A model generated the notes under the pieces. The model was not told the origin of the DNA. It did not search any database and was given only the letters and a program-made list of their open reading frames with translations. Made by a program: the position numbers and the translations under genes. This document shows, piece by piece, positions 42,736-52,400 of a stretch of 55,455 nt of DNA. Within the stretch, counting starts at the first letter, position 1. Each line of letters begins with the position of its first letter. This DNA comes from Halochromatium glycolicum (GTDB taxonomy: Bacteria; Pseudomonadota; Gammaproteobacteria; Chromatiales; Chromatiaceae), in NCBI RefSeq assembly GCF_016584085.1, contig NZ_NRSJ01000034.1:1-55455 (forward strand), given 5' to 3'.

Positions 42736-45606
42736 ATGAACGACTCTGCTCTCAAGACTAGGACGACACGCAGTCTTCGGGTTCGCTACGTGATCGGTCT
42801 GAGCGCGATCGCGCTCTTGGTCACGGCCTCGTTCATGACGATGCAGCGGGTGGTCTCGGAGCAGCGCAACTTTGCACGGCTCGTGAATCTTGCGAGCCAT
42901 CAGAGTGGTCTGGTCAACCGCGTTGCCTATTTCGCGAGTCAGATGGCCCTCGCCGAGGAGCCAGCCGAGTTCAATCTGGCGCGGGCGCAGGTTGGCAGGA
43001 CGATCAATCGGATTCAGGAGGCCCATCGATTACTGCGCGAAGGCTCGCCGGAAGAGGGGATACCGCAGGTTACGAATGAGAGCCTGCGCATCATCTACGA
43101 GGACCCGATGGTCGGCCTCGATCGGGCGATCAATCGCTTCCTGGACCGCGCACGGACGGTCTACAAGACCGAGCTCGAGGAATTCAGTCCGGACTCGGCC
43201 GCCTATCTCTTCCTCAACGTCTACGGTCCCCATGCCCTCGAGCCCATCCTGGATGCGGCCGTCGAGGAGTATGAACGCATCGGTCGAAAGGCCATCCTGC
43301 GCATCGAGCAGTTCGAACTCGCGATCTGGCTGGCCGCGCTCGCGACGCTCGTCATCGAGCTGTTCGTCATCTTTTGGCCGCTCGAGCGTCGGGTGCGGGA
43401 GTCGATCGCGTCACTCGAGGATACCGTCGCAACGCTGCAAGAGACACGTGAACGACTCGTCTCAGCGCAAGCGCTCGCGCATGTCGGTGATTGGCAATGG
43501 CATCCGCAGACGCAGACGTTGGCATGCTCGCGTGAAGCGCAACGGATACTGGGGCTCGGTCCGGATGACCTGGCACGTGGCATCGAGTCGCTCTCGCGGC
43601 TGGTCAGGCCGGCGGACCGAGGGCTTTGGCAGCGTCAGACGGAGCAGGCGCTGATTCGAACCGGTGCAGGGCCGTTCTCGCTCGAGTACCGTATCCTGCG
43701 GCCGGATGGTCAGGAGCGCACGATCAGCCAGCAGATCATCGCGCGGCACGATGACAGCGGCGCGCCGCTACAGCTGGCCGGGACGATCCAGGACGTGACC
43801 GAGCGGCTCGAGCTCTCAAAGCGGCTGCAGCGGTTGTCGCAGAATATCCCTGGCTTCATCTACGAATACGAGCTCTCTCCCGACGGCTCGTCGCGGTTCC
43901 CCTATGCCAGCCAAGGTATCAGTGAGCTCTTCGGGGTTTGGCCAGAGCAGGTCTACGAGGACGCCTCGATGATCTTCGCCTGTATTCATCCCGAGGACGT
44001 CGAGCGTGTCTCCAACTCGATCTTCGTCTCGGCGCGGGAACTGAGCCTTCGAGGCGAGCAATATCGGGTCCAGCATCCGGAGCGCGGCGAGATCTGGCTC
44101 GAGAGTCACGCCACACCCGAGCGTCTACCTGAGGGCGGGACGCGCTGGTACGGCTATGTTTGGGAGGTGACTGACCGCAAGCGGTCCGAGGAGCAGATCC
44201 GCGAGCTCGCCCTGTTCGATCCGCTCACCGGGCTCGCCAATCGGCGTTTGCTGCGCGATCGGATCGAGCACGCATTGGCGGCCGCGCAGCGCAGTGGGCA
44301 GATCGGTGCGGTGCTGATGCTCGATCTCGATAATTTCAAGACGCTCAACGACACCCAGGGACATGATGTCGGCGATGCGCTGTTGGTCGAGGTCGGGCAG
44401 CGTATGACCCGGCGCGTGCGGGCCTCGGATACCATTGCCCGGCTCGGTGGCGACGAGTTCGTCGTGCTGCTGGAGTCGTTGAGCCCCAACAAGGGCGAGG
44501 CCCGGGAGCGCTCACTGCAGGTGGCCGAGAGCATCCAGCAGTCCCTGAACCAGCCCTATCAGCTCGGGGACGACCAGCCCTCTTATCATACGAGCGTCAG
44601 CATCGGCGTCAGCTTCTTCAAGGACGGCTCGATCAGTGTCGATGACCTGCTCCGACAGGCCGATATCGGCATGTTCCAGGCGAAGGAGTCCGGCCGCAAC
44701 CGAATCTGCTTGTTCAGCGAGCAGCGGCTGCTCGCGATCCAATCGCGTACCTCGCTGCTCCAGGAGCTCAGGCAGGCGCTGCAGGAACAAGAGTTCCTGC
44801 TCTACTATCAGCCGCAATTCCACGCCGACGGCGCCATCTGTGGTGCCGAGGTCCTGCTGCGCTGGCAGAGTCCAACACGCGGCCTGGTGTCACCCGGTCA
44901 TTTCATCCCGCTGGCCGAGGATACCGGGCTGATCGTGCCGGTCGGCGAGTGGGTGCTCAAGGCGGTCTGTGGGCATCTGCGCGTGCTTCGGCGCGCCGCT
45001 CTCCCGGAGGACTTCTCCATCTCGATCAATATCAGCCCGCGGCAGTTCTCTGATCCGGGCTTCCTGACCAAGGTCGAGCAGGCCTTGGCGAGCGAACCCG
45101 ATGCTGCCCGTTGCTTGAGCTTCGAGCTCACCGAGAACGCGCTCTTCGTCGACATGGACCATGCCATCGAGGTCCTCGGTCAGTTACATCGTCTTGGGCT
45201 CGGGATCGAGCTCGACGATTTCGGCACCGGCTACTCGTCGTTGAGCTATCTGAAGCGGCTGCCCCTGGATGCGCTGAAGCTGGATGGCTCGCTGGTAGAG
45301 GACAGTACCGGCGATGCGCGGGATGCCGCGATCGTCCGAGCGGTGATCGCGATGGCCAAGACATTGTCGCTGAAGGTCATCGCCGAAGGCGTCGAGACGC
45401 ATGCGCAGCGGGACTTCTTGGCGCAGGAGGGCTGTGATGTGCTGCAAGGCTTTCTGCTGGCGCGGCCGATGCCGTTCGACGAGCTGAAAGCCCTGTTTGA
45501 CTGCTCAGCCCCGCCGCGCTTCGGCAAGCAGGCAGAAGACGGACCCGGTGGCGTTGTCGGCCGATCAGGGTCCGCTGCCGGCAACAGCTCGACCTCGCTT
45601 GGCTGA
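42736..45606 (+). CDS. membrane PAS-GGDEF-EAL protein with PilJ-like periplasmic sensor
   Basis: 956 aa from ATG 42736; the frame is open from 42637. Two transmembrane helices enclose a periplasmic helical region of about 150 residues (NLASHQSGLVNRVAYFASQM), similar to PilJ-type sensors. Two PAS domains follow. The GGDEF domain has RLGGDEFVVLL and an upstream RASD inhibitory site. The EAL domain has EVLLRW, NISPRQFS, ELTENALF, DDFGTGYSSLSYL and IAEGVET. Both domains keep their key residues (EVL for EAL), so it may make and degrade cyclic di-GMP under control of the periplasmic signal. It opens a run of three such proteins. Confidence 0.9.
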   Translation: MNDSALKTRTTRSLRVRYVIGLSAIALLVTASFMTMQRVVSEQRNFARLVNLASHQSGLVNRVAYFASQMALAEEPAEFNLARAQVGRTINRIQEAHRLLREGSPEEGIPQVTNESLRIIYEDPMVGLDRAINRFLDRARTVYKTELEEFSPDSAAYLFLNVYGPHALEPILDAAVEEYERIGRKAILRIEQFELAIWLAALATLVIELFVIFWPLERRVRESIASLEDTVATLQETRERLVSAQALAHVGDWQWHPQTQTLACSREAQRILGLGPDDLARGIESLSRLVRPADRGLWQRQTEQALIRTGAGPFSLEYRILRPDGQERTISQQIIARHDDSGAPLQLAGTIQDVTERLELSKRLQRLSQNIPGFIYEYELSPDGSSRFPYASQGISELFGVWPEQVYEDASMIFACIHPEDVERVSNSIFVSARELSLRGEQYRVQHPERGEIWLESHATPERLPEGGTRWYGYVWEVTDRKRSEEQIRELALFDPLTGLANRRLLRDRIEHALAAAQRSGQIGAVLMLDLDNFKTLNDTQGHDVGDALLVEVGQRMTRRVRASDTIARLGGDEFVVLLESLSPNKGEARERSLQVAESIQQSLNQPYQLGDDQPSYHTSVSIGVSFFKDGSISVDDLLRQADIGMFQAKESGRNRICLFSEQRLLAIQSRTSLLQELRQALQEQEFLLYYQPQFHADGAICGAEVLLRWQSPTRGLVSPGHFIPLAEDTGLIVPVGEWVLKAVCGHLRVLRRAALPEDFSISINISPRQFSDPGFLTKVEQALASEPDAARCLSFELTENALFVDMDHAIEVLGQLHRLGLGIELDDFGTGYSSLSYLKRLPLDALKLDGSLVEDSTGDARDAAIVRAVIAMAKTLSLKVIAEGVETHAQRDFLAQEGCDVLQGFLLARPMPFDELKALFDCSAPPRFGKQAEDGPGGVVGRSGSAAGNSSTSLG

Positions 45607-45709
45607 CCCGAATGCTGCACCGGTGCTCAGCGGGACCTCGGGCAGCGCCGGCAGACGAGTGATCGGACATTGATTCCGGCAGGCCGCCAAGATGCGAGGT
45701 GATTCGACG

Positions 45710-46651
45710 ATGTCAGTCCTCTCCCGACAGTCCACGCCGCTCGCCCTGCTGGTCGGTCTGACGCTCTGCTGGCCGGTGCTCGCGCTCGAGCCGCTTCGGC
45801 TCGGCGTGATCAACGAGCGGCCGGACCGACCGGCCTATGCGCTTGGGCTTTATGGGCCGCTCAATGCCTACCTCGATGCGCAGCTGCGGCCGCTGGGGCA
45901 GCGCATGGGCGACCTCGTCATCGCGCGCAGCCTGGACGAGATGGCCGTGCGGATCAGCGACGGCGCTGTCGATCTCCTGCTCGAGGGCGTGATGCCGACG
46001 CTCAAGCTGCGGCGCAGGACGGGCCGGATCGACGTGCACCTGCTCGTCTGGCGCAAGGGGCAGCGCCAATACCATACGGTGTTCTTTGCGCGCCGTGAGA
46101 GCCCGATTCAGCGCATCGAGCAACTGCGGGGCAAGGTCCTCGCCTTCGAGAGCCCGCGGTCGACCTCGGCCTTTGATGTGCCGCGCGCGGCATTGATTGA
46201 GGCTGGCTTGGAGCTCGCCGAGCAACCGGTCGCAGAACCGGTCGCTGCAGAACATTCGGGGGCGGTCGATGGCGACCAGGTGCGGTTCCTGTTTGCGGGA
46301 TCGGAGCTGAACCAGGCGTATTGGGTCCACTCCGGTCGTGCCCATGCTGGCGCCTTCAATAACGGCGACTGGGAGCGGGTGCCAGCGGCGATCAAGCCAG
46401 AGCTGCGCGTCTTCCACCGCACACGGCCGATCCTGCGTTGGCTGTTCTCGTTTGCCGGCCCAGTCGATCCGGGCCTGCGCGCGCAGCTGGTCGAGATCCT
46501 GAACGGGATGCACCAAGACCCGGAGGGGCGCGCGGCGCTTGCCGCCGCGTCGCGGATCGCGAAGTTCGAGCCGCTGACCAGCGCCGATCGCGCCAACCTC
46601 GCCTATTGGGATGAAGCGCTGGAACGGCTGGAGGCTGATGCAGGCGAATGA
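45710..46651 (+). CDS. PhnD-like periplasmic substrate-binding protein
   Basis: 313 aa from ATG 45710, supported by GAGGTGA at 7-nt spacing. A signal peptide (LLVGLTLCWPVLA) precedes the binding-protein fold: PLRLGVINERPDRP, LYGPLNAYLDAQL, AVDLLLEGVMPTLKLRRR, YHTVFFARRESPIQRIEQLR, GKVLAFESPRSTSAFDVPRA and ILRWLFSFAGPVDPGLR. These fit the phosphate/phosphonate (PhnD/DUF-type) family. No ABC permease or ATPase is nearby. The next gene, a membrane GGDEF-EAL protein, begins 66 bp later, so this protein may present a ligand to that sensor instead of a transporter. Confidence 0.82.
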   Translation: MSVLSRQSTPLALLVGLTLCWPVLALEPLRLGVINERPDRPAYALGLYGPLNAYLDAQLRPLGQRMGDLVIARSLDEMAVRISDGAVDLLLEGVMPTLKLRRRTGRIDVHLLVWRKGQRQYHTVFFARRESPIQRIEQLRGKVLAFESPRSTSAFDVPRAALIEAGLELAEQPVAEPVAAEHSGAVDGDQVRFLFAGSELNQAYWVHSGRAHAGAFNNGDWERVPAAIKPELRVFHRTRPILRWLFSFAGPVDPGLRAQLVEILNGMHQDPEGRAALAAASRIAKFEPLTSADRANLAYWDEALERLEADAGE

Positions 46652-46717
46652 AGGCGTCTATTTCAGGTCTTGCCGCCCGCGGCAGCAAGCCAGGGGCGGT
46701 CTCGACGGGGCGGCCGG

Positions 46718-49183
46718 ATGTCTGCTGATGAGGCGAGCATGCCTGCTTTCCGCCGGTTGAGCACCAAGTATGCGGTGGCGATCGCCGCCGTGCTGCTGCT
46801 CGGGATGGCGCTCGTCTTGGCGCTCGCGGGCTATTTTGTCTATCGCGGGACGAACGAGTTGCGCGATGAGCTGGCCGCATCCTTCTCCGAGATCCAGGGT
46901 CAGTACGACCAGCGCACGCTGCGCGCGAGCAGCACCTACCTGAGCCGACGGCTGTTCAACCCGCTCTATCATCTGGACATGACGGCACTCAACGCCGAGA
47001 TCGCGCGAATCAATGCCTGGCTCGAGCCGCGCTCGGTGCTGATCCTGGACGAGCAGGGGCGGGTGGTCACCGATGGGACGCTCGCCAATGCGGGGCATGG
47101 ACGCATCGAGTCGGTGCCGGAGAGGCTATCGGAGCAGCCGTCGTTGATCGAGGAGACCGAGAACGGGGATCGGCTCTATTTCCGGATCGCCCATGGTGAT
47201 GAGGCGATCGGCTATGGACGCATCGACTTCTCCGATGCGCGCGAGCGTGCGTTGCTAAAAGGGGTGCATGCGCAGATCGAGGCGGCTTGGGAGCGCTTCG
47301 AGGATTGGTTTCTATCGATCGGCGCCATCGGGCTCATCGTCGCCCTGTTGGTGAGTCTGGCGATTGGCTGGCGCTTGTCGGTCTCGTTATCGCGTCCGCT
47401 GCGCGAGATGAGCGATGCGGCCGAACAGTTCGCCTCCGGAAACCTGAGCCACCAGTTACCGACGCAGGCGGAGGACGAGCTGGGGCGACTGGCTGCCTCG
47501 CTCAACCGGATGGCGGCCGATCTGCAGAAGGCCGGACGCGTCCTCCATCGGGCCCAGGAGATCGCCGCGTTCGGCAGTTGGGAATGGCGTCCCGGACGCG
47601 AGACCCTACAGCTCTCCCATGGCGTCTACCTGATCCTCGGACTGGACAGTGGGACCGAGCCCTATCGAATCGATGACCTGGTCCAGGCCGCGATACCGCA
47701 GGACCGCGATCAGCTCGCCCAGGTCCTGCAGGGCGCGTTCGAGACGACGGTCTCGTTCGAGCTCAGGATTCAGCGCCGCGACGGCGCGTTGCGGATCGTG
47801 CGGATCAAGGGTGAATCCGAATGCGAGGAGAACGGGAGGCTGGTCGCCAGCTTTGGCACCATCCAGGACATCACCGAGCAGCAACAGGCGCAAGTGCAGC
47901 TGATGCGTCTGGCGAACTTCGACACCCTGACCGGCCTGCCGAACCGCAATCTCTTCTACGACCGGCTGCGGCATGCGGTGCAGAAGACGAGGCGCAACGG
48001 CGGTCAGGTCGCCCTGTTCTTTCTCGATCTGGACCGTTTCAAGGAGATCAATGACGCCCTCGGCCACGATGTCGGGGATGCGCTGCTGCGCACGGCAGCT
48101 CAGCGCCTAAGCGACATGGTGCGCGATTGCGACACCCTGGCACGCATGGGCGGCGACGAGTTCACGCTGATGATCGAGGGTGTCTCGGCAACCCTGTCTC
48201 CCTCCGCGGTTGCCTGTAAGCTGATCGATGCGCTCAGCGCGCCGTTCGAGCTTGCCGGCCAGGAGCTCTTCGTGTCCGCCAGTGTCGGAATCGCGCTCTT
48301 TCCGCAGGATGCGGACGACCTCGAGACGCTCATCAAGCACGCGGATATCGCGATGTACGCAGCCAAGGAGAAAGGCGAGGGGAGCTTCCATTTCTTTACC
48401 TCGGCGCTTCAACGGGCCGCGAGCGAGCGCCTGGTGTTGGAGCACCAGCTCCGCGCCGCGCTGGACCAAGGCGAGCTGCGGCTGCACTTTCAGCCGCAAG
48501 TGCGTGTCGAGGATGCGGTGCCGGTCGGTATCGAGGCGCTGCTGCGTTGGGGTGACGGTGAAAGCAGTGTGTCGCCGGGGCGCTTCGTGCCGGTGCTGGA
48601 GTCATCCGGTCTGATCACACGAGTGACTCAGCCGGTGCTGCGTGAGGCCGGCGCGGCGCTGGCGGCATCGAGGGCACGCGGCTTCGCCGATCTCAGGGTC
48701 TCGGTGAACCTCTCTGCCCGCCAGCTGCGCCAGCCCGAGCTGATTGGACAGATCGAGTCGACGCTTGCGGAGTTCGACCTGCGCCCCGAACAGCTGGAGA
48801 TCGAGATCACCGAGAGCACCCTGCTGGACAACGAGCAGTGCCAGAGCAACGCGGTGCAGCTCGCTGCGCTCGGCGTTCGGCTCGCGATCGATGACTTCGG
48901 CACCGGGTATTCGTCGCTGACCTATCTGAAGCGCTTCGACGTCGATGCGCTCAAGGTCGACCGCTCGTTCGTCAAGGACATGCTCGACGATCAGGACGAT
49001 GCGCTGATCGTGCACGCGGTCGTCGGGCTCGCGTCCGGGTTGGGGATCGAGAGCGTTGCTGAGGGCGTGGAGCTTGCCGCCCAGCGCGCCCAGCTCCGGA
49101 AGCAGGGCTGTGATTTGATCCAGGGCTATCTGATCGCGCGCCCGATGCCGTTGCCGGAGCTATTGGACTGGCTCGATGCGTGA
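46718..49183 (+). CDS. membrane HAMP-PAS-GGDEF-EAL protein
   Basis: 821 aa from ATG 46718; starts at 46670 and 46739 are also possible. Two helices (YAVAIAAVLLLGMALVLALA and IGAIGLIVALLVSLAIGW) enclose a periplasmic domain with VLILDEQGRVVTDGTLAN and a short beta pattern. Then come HAMP (SLSRPLREMSDAAEQFASGN), one PAS domain, GGDEF with ARMGGDEFTLMIEG and an upstream RDCD inhibitory site, and EAL with GIEALLRW, NLSARQLRQ, EITESTLL, DDFGTGYSSLTYL and VAEGVEL. Active residues of both domains are intact. It is probably co-transcribed with the PhnD-like gene. Confidence 0.92.
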   Translation: MSADEASMPAFRRLSTKYAVAIAAVLLLGMALVLALAGYFVYRGTNELRDELAASFSEIQGQYDQRTLRASSTYLSRRLFNPLYHLDMTALNAEIARINAWLEPRSVLILDEQGRVVTDGTLANAGHGRIESVPERLSEQPSLIEETENGDRLYFRIAHGDEAIGYGRIDFSDARERALLKGVHAQIEAAWERFEDWFLSIGAIGLIVALLVSLAIGWRLSVSLSRPLREMSDAAEQFASGNLSHQLPTQAEDELGRLAASLNRMAADLQKAGRVLHRAQEIAAFGSWEWRPGRETLQLSHGVYLILGLDSGTEPYRIDDLVQAAIPQDRDQLAQVLQGAFETTVSFELRIQRRDGALRIVRIKGESECEENGRLVASFGTIQDITEQQQAQVQLMRLANFDTLTGLPNRNLFYDRLRHAVQKTRRNGGQVALFFLDLDRFKEINDALGHDVGDALLRTAAQRLSDMVRDCDTLARMGGDEFTLMIEGVSATLSPSAVACKLIDALSAPFELAGQELFVSASVGIALFPQDADDLETLIKHADIAMYAAKEKGEGSFHFFTSALQRAASERLVLEHQLRAALDQGELRLHFQPQVRVEDAVPVGIEALLRWGDGESSVSPGRFVPVLESSGLITRVTQPVLREAGAALAASRARGFADLRVSVNLSARQLRQPELIGQIESTLAEFDLRPEQLEIEITESTLLDNEQCQSNAVQLAALGVRLAIDDFGTGYSSLTYLKRFDVDALKVDRSFVKDMLDDQDDALIVHAVVGLASGLGIESVAEGVELAAQRAQLRKQGCDLIQGYLIARPMPLPELLDWLDA

Positions 49184-49496
49184 CCGCCTGATCATGACGC
49201 TGCAACCATGGGTCCGAGCTGGCCCGCGACCCATCCCAGCTCGGTCGCATCGCGGTCGGCAGATTCACCGCGTTTCGCTCGATCCCGTCAACTCAGGGGC
49301 GCACGGCGTCCCGCGCCGATCGGTGTGACGTTCAGGGCTGCCTGCGCTGCGCCAGCGATACCGCCAGGGCCTCGAGAGCAAAGCCCCGCTGACGTGGCGA
49401 CACTGTGACGAGAAACGGTCGCTGGACGGCCGTCAGTAACGGCTTGCATGCTTTGCGAAACGCTCAACTTACAGTGTAGGTTTAAAGGACAATGTA
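49184..49496. other. intergenic region before the CZB-containing c-di-GMP gene
   Basis: About 310 bp. No gene was recognised. AAAGGA at the end, 9 nt before GTG 49497, is the ribosome site of the next gene. The AT-richer part just before it may hold the promoter, not resolved further. Confidence 0.45.
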
Positions 49497-52400
49497 GTGC
49501 TCGCGGCGTTGCGGGTGCCGACCGACCGCGTCCCGAGCGCACACGCCATGCCCTTCGCCCGTTCGCCTTCCGAGCCCGAACAGACCGCGACCGCCCAGGC
49601 TGCGAGCCTGGATGCGCTGCTTCAGGCGTCCCCGATCGGTGTGGCGGTAACGGTCGAGCGGCAGATCCGCGAGGTCAATGATCAGCTCTGTGCGATGACC
49701 GGCTATTCCCGGGCTGATCTGATCGGTCAGACGACGCGGATATTGCACATCAGCGATGAGCACTATCAGGCGGTTGGGGCGGCGCTCTATCCGCAACTGC
49801 AGCTGCAGCGCGTGGCCCGCATGGACACCGAGATGCGCTGCAAGGATGGTCAGATCCTCGATGTCGTGCTCTGCTTGGCGTTGATCGACCCGGATCGGCC
49901 AGCGCTCGGCGTCGTCTCCACTGTGATCGATGTCAGTCAGTCGCGGCGCGCCGAGCGACTGTTGCGGACCCGCCTGGCCCTCTCCGGCTTCACGGCCATG
50001 CGCGATGGCCGCAGCATCGTCGAACGGGTCTTGACCGACACCCTGCAGCTGACCCGCGGCGCGGTGGCTCGGTTGCGGCTCTACGAGCCCGGCCGTAAGG
50101 AACGGCTCGATGCCCTGCTCGTCCAGTACCCGGAGGGGCTGCAGTTCTCGATGGAAGCGGTGGAGGATCGGGACGGTGAGCGATTACCGGGGCTGAGCAG
50201 CATACGGGCTGGGCGGCACGCGGCCGAGCATCTGGTGGGGCTGTTCGCCGGCCGTCGACTCGAGGTCGAGCTGCCCGCTTCCAGCGGGGGGTGCTTGTTG
50301 GCGCGCCTGGAGGTTGGCGGCAAGCGCGCAAAATACCTGGATACCGAGCGATCCTGCGCGCGTCAGCTCGCCTCGATGGCCGCCGATGCGCTCGAGGCGG
50401 TGCGCACGGCGGAGGCCTTGCGCCGCAGTGAAGACTGGGCGCAGCTCGCGATCGAGGCGGCGGGTGATGGCGTCTGGGACTATGACCCGCGCAGCGGCAT
50501 GGTGACCGTGAATGCGGCCTATCTGTCGATGCTCGGTCGAGGCGCTGAAGGCCTGCGCCTGCATATCGCCGACTGGCAGGCGATGCTCCATCCGGATGAT
50601 CGCGAAAGGCTGCTGCAGCAGGTCTCGTCGCTGATGGAGAGCGAAGACCAGATCGAGATCGAATACCGCTTGCGGCGGGCCGATGGCGATTGGTGCTGGG
50701 TGCTGTCGCGGGCGCGCGTGATCGAACGTGACGAGGCCGGTCAGGCGCTGCGCATGATGGGTATCCACGTCGATATCACCGAGCGCAAGCACGTCGACCA
50801 GCAGCGTGAGCGCTTGCAGGAATTGCTCGCCCGCACCGAACAGATCTCGCGGGTAGGCAGTTGGGAGTGGGAACTCGAGAGCGGGCATGTGCTGTGGTCG
50901 CCGGAGCTGTTTCGGTTGTTTCAACTCGAGCCTGCGCAGGGGCCTATTCGGTTTGCCGACAAGGGATGGGTCTTCGATGCGGCCGACCGTGAACGGCTCG
51001 CGCAGGCCTTGGACCAGGCGGTCGCGGACGGTCAGCCCCTGGATTTGGAGCTCAACGCGGTTCGCCAGGATGGGTCGCGGTGGCTGTGCCGAGTCTGCGG
51101 TTATCCGCAGCGGGACCTGAATGGGCGCATCGTCTCGGTTTACGGCTCGATGCAGGACATCACCGACCGGCGCGCCGCAGAGCATCAATTGCGCTTGGCC
51201 GCGAGCGTCTTCGCCCACAGTCTGGAGGGCATCCTGATCATGGATGCGCAGCGGCGCATCCTCGACGTCAACCCCGGCTTCAGCCGCATCACCGGCTTCG
51301 GCAAGGACGCGATCCGCGGTAGCGATCCCGCGCTGCTCTCATCGGATCAGTACCCGCGTCTGTTCGATACCGCGCTCTGGGCCGCGCTCGAGCACAGCGG
51401 CGCTTGGCAGGGCGAGGTCTGGCTGCGGCGTCAGGACGGTACTCCGGCTCCTGCGATCCTGTCTGTCTCCCGGGTGCTCGATCATGCCGGGGCGGTGCAG
51501 AACTATGTCGCGGTCTTCTCCGACATCACTCAGGTCAAGGCGCATGAGGCCGAGCTGGAGCGTATCGCCTACCATGATCCGCTCACCGGCTTGCCCAATC
51601 GGCGCTTGCTCACCGATCGGCTCACACAGGCGGTCGCCCTGGCCGATCGCAGCGGGCGCGCGCTGGCGGTCTGCTATCTCGATCTCGACGGCTTCAAGCC
51701 GATCAACGACCGCTATGGGCATGACGTCGGCGACCAGCTCCTGATCAAGGTGGCCGAGGCCCTGCAGCAGGCGCTGCGGGTCCAGGATTCGGTCGCCCGC
51801 TTTGGCGGTGACGAATTCGTCCTGATGTTCCCCGAGCTGCACGATCCTGAGGCTTGCGAGGTCCTGCTCGAGCGTGTCCTGACCAGCGTCAGGCAGCCGA
51901 TTCGCATTGGCGATGCCAGCCATCAGGTCTTCGCGAGCATCGGCTTTACGCTCTATCCGATGGATCGCTCGGACCCCGATACGTTGCTTCGTCATGCCGA
52001 TCAAGCGATGTATCACGCCAAGGAGACGGGGCGTAACCGCTATTGCCGTTACGACAAGGTAGCGGTTCAGGAGTATGCGGTCGCTGGACCCGATCAGGAT
52101 GCGCTCGAGCAGGCGCTCGAACGGAATGAATTGGTGCTCTACTATCAGCCTCAGGTGGACCTGATCAGCCGTGAGGTGATCGGCGCCGAGGCCCTGATCC
52201 GCTGGCAGCATCCGAGCAAGGGGCTGCTGGCGCCCGGTCTCTTTCTGCCTGCGGTCGAAGGCCGTGCATTGGAGCGAGCGCTCGGCGACTGGGTGATCGG
52301 CTCGGCACTCGAGCAGCTTGCACTGTGGAATCAGCAGGGACTGAAGCTCGCCCTTGGCATCAACATCAGTGCGGGCCACCTGACGGAGCCGGGGTTCGCG

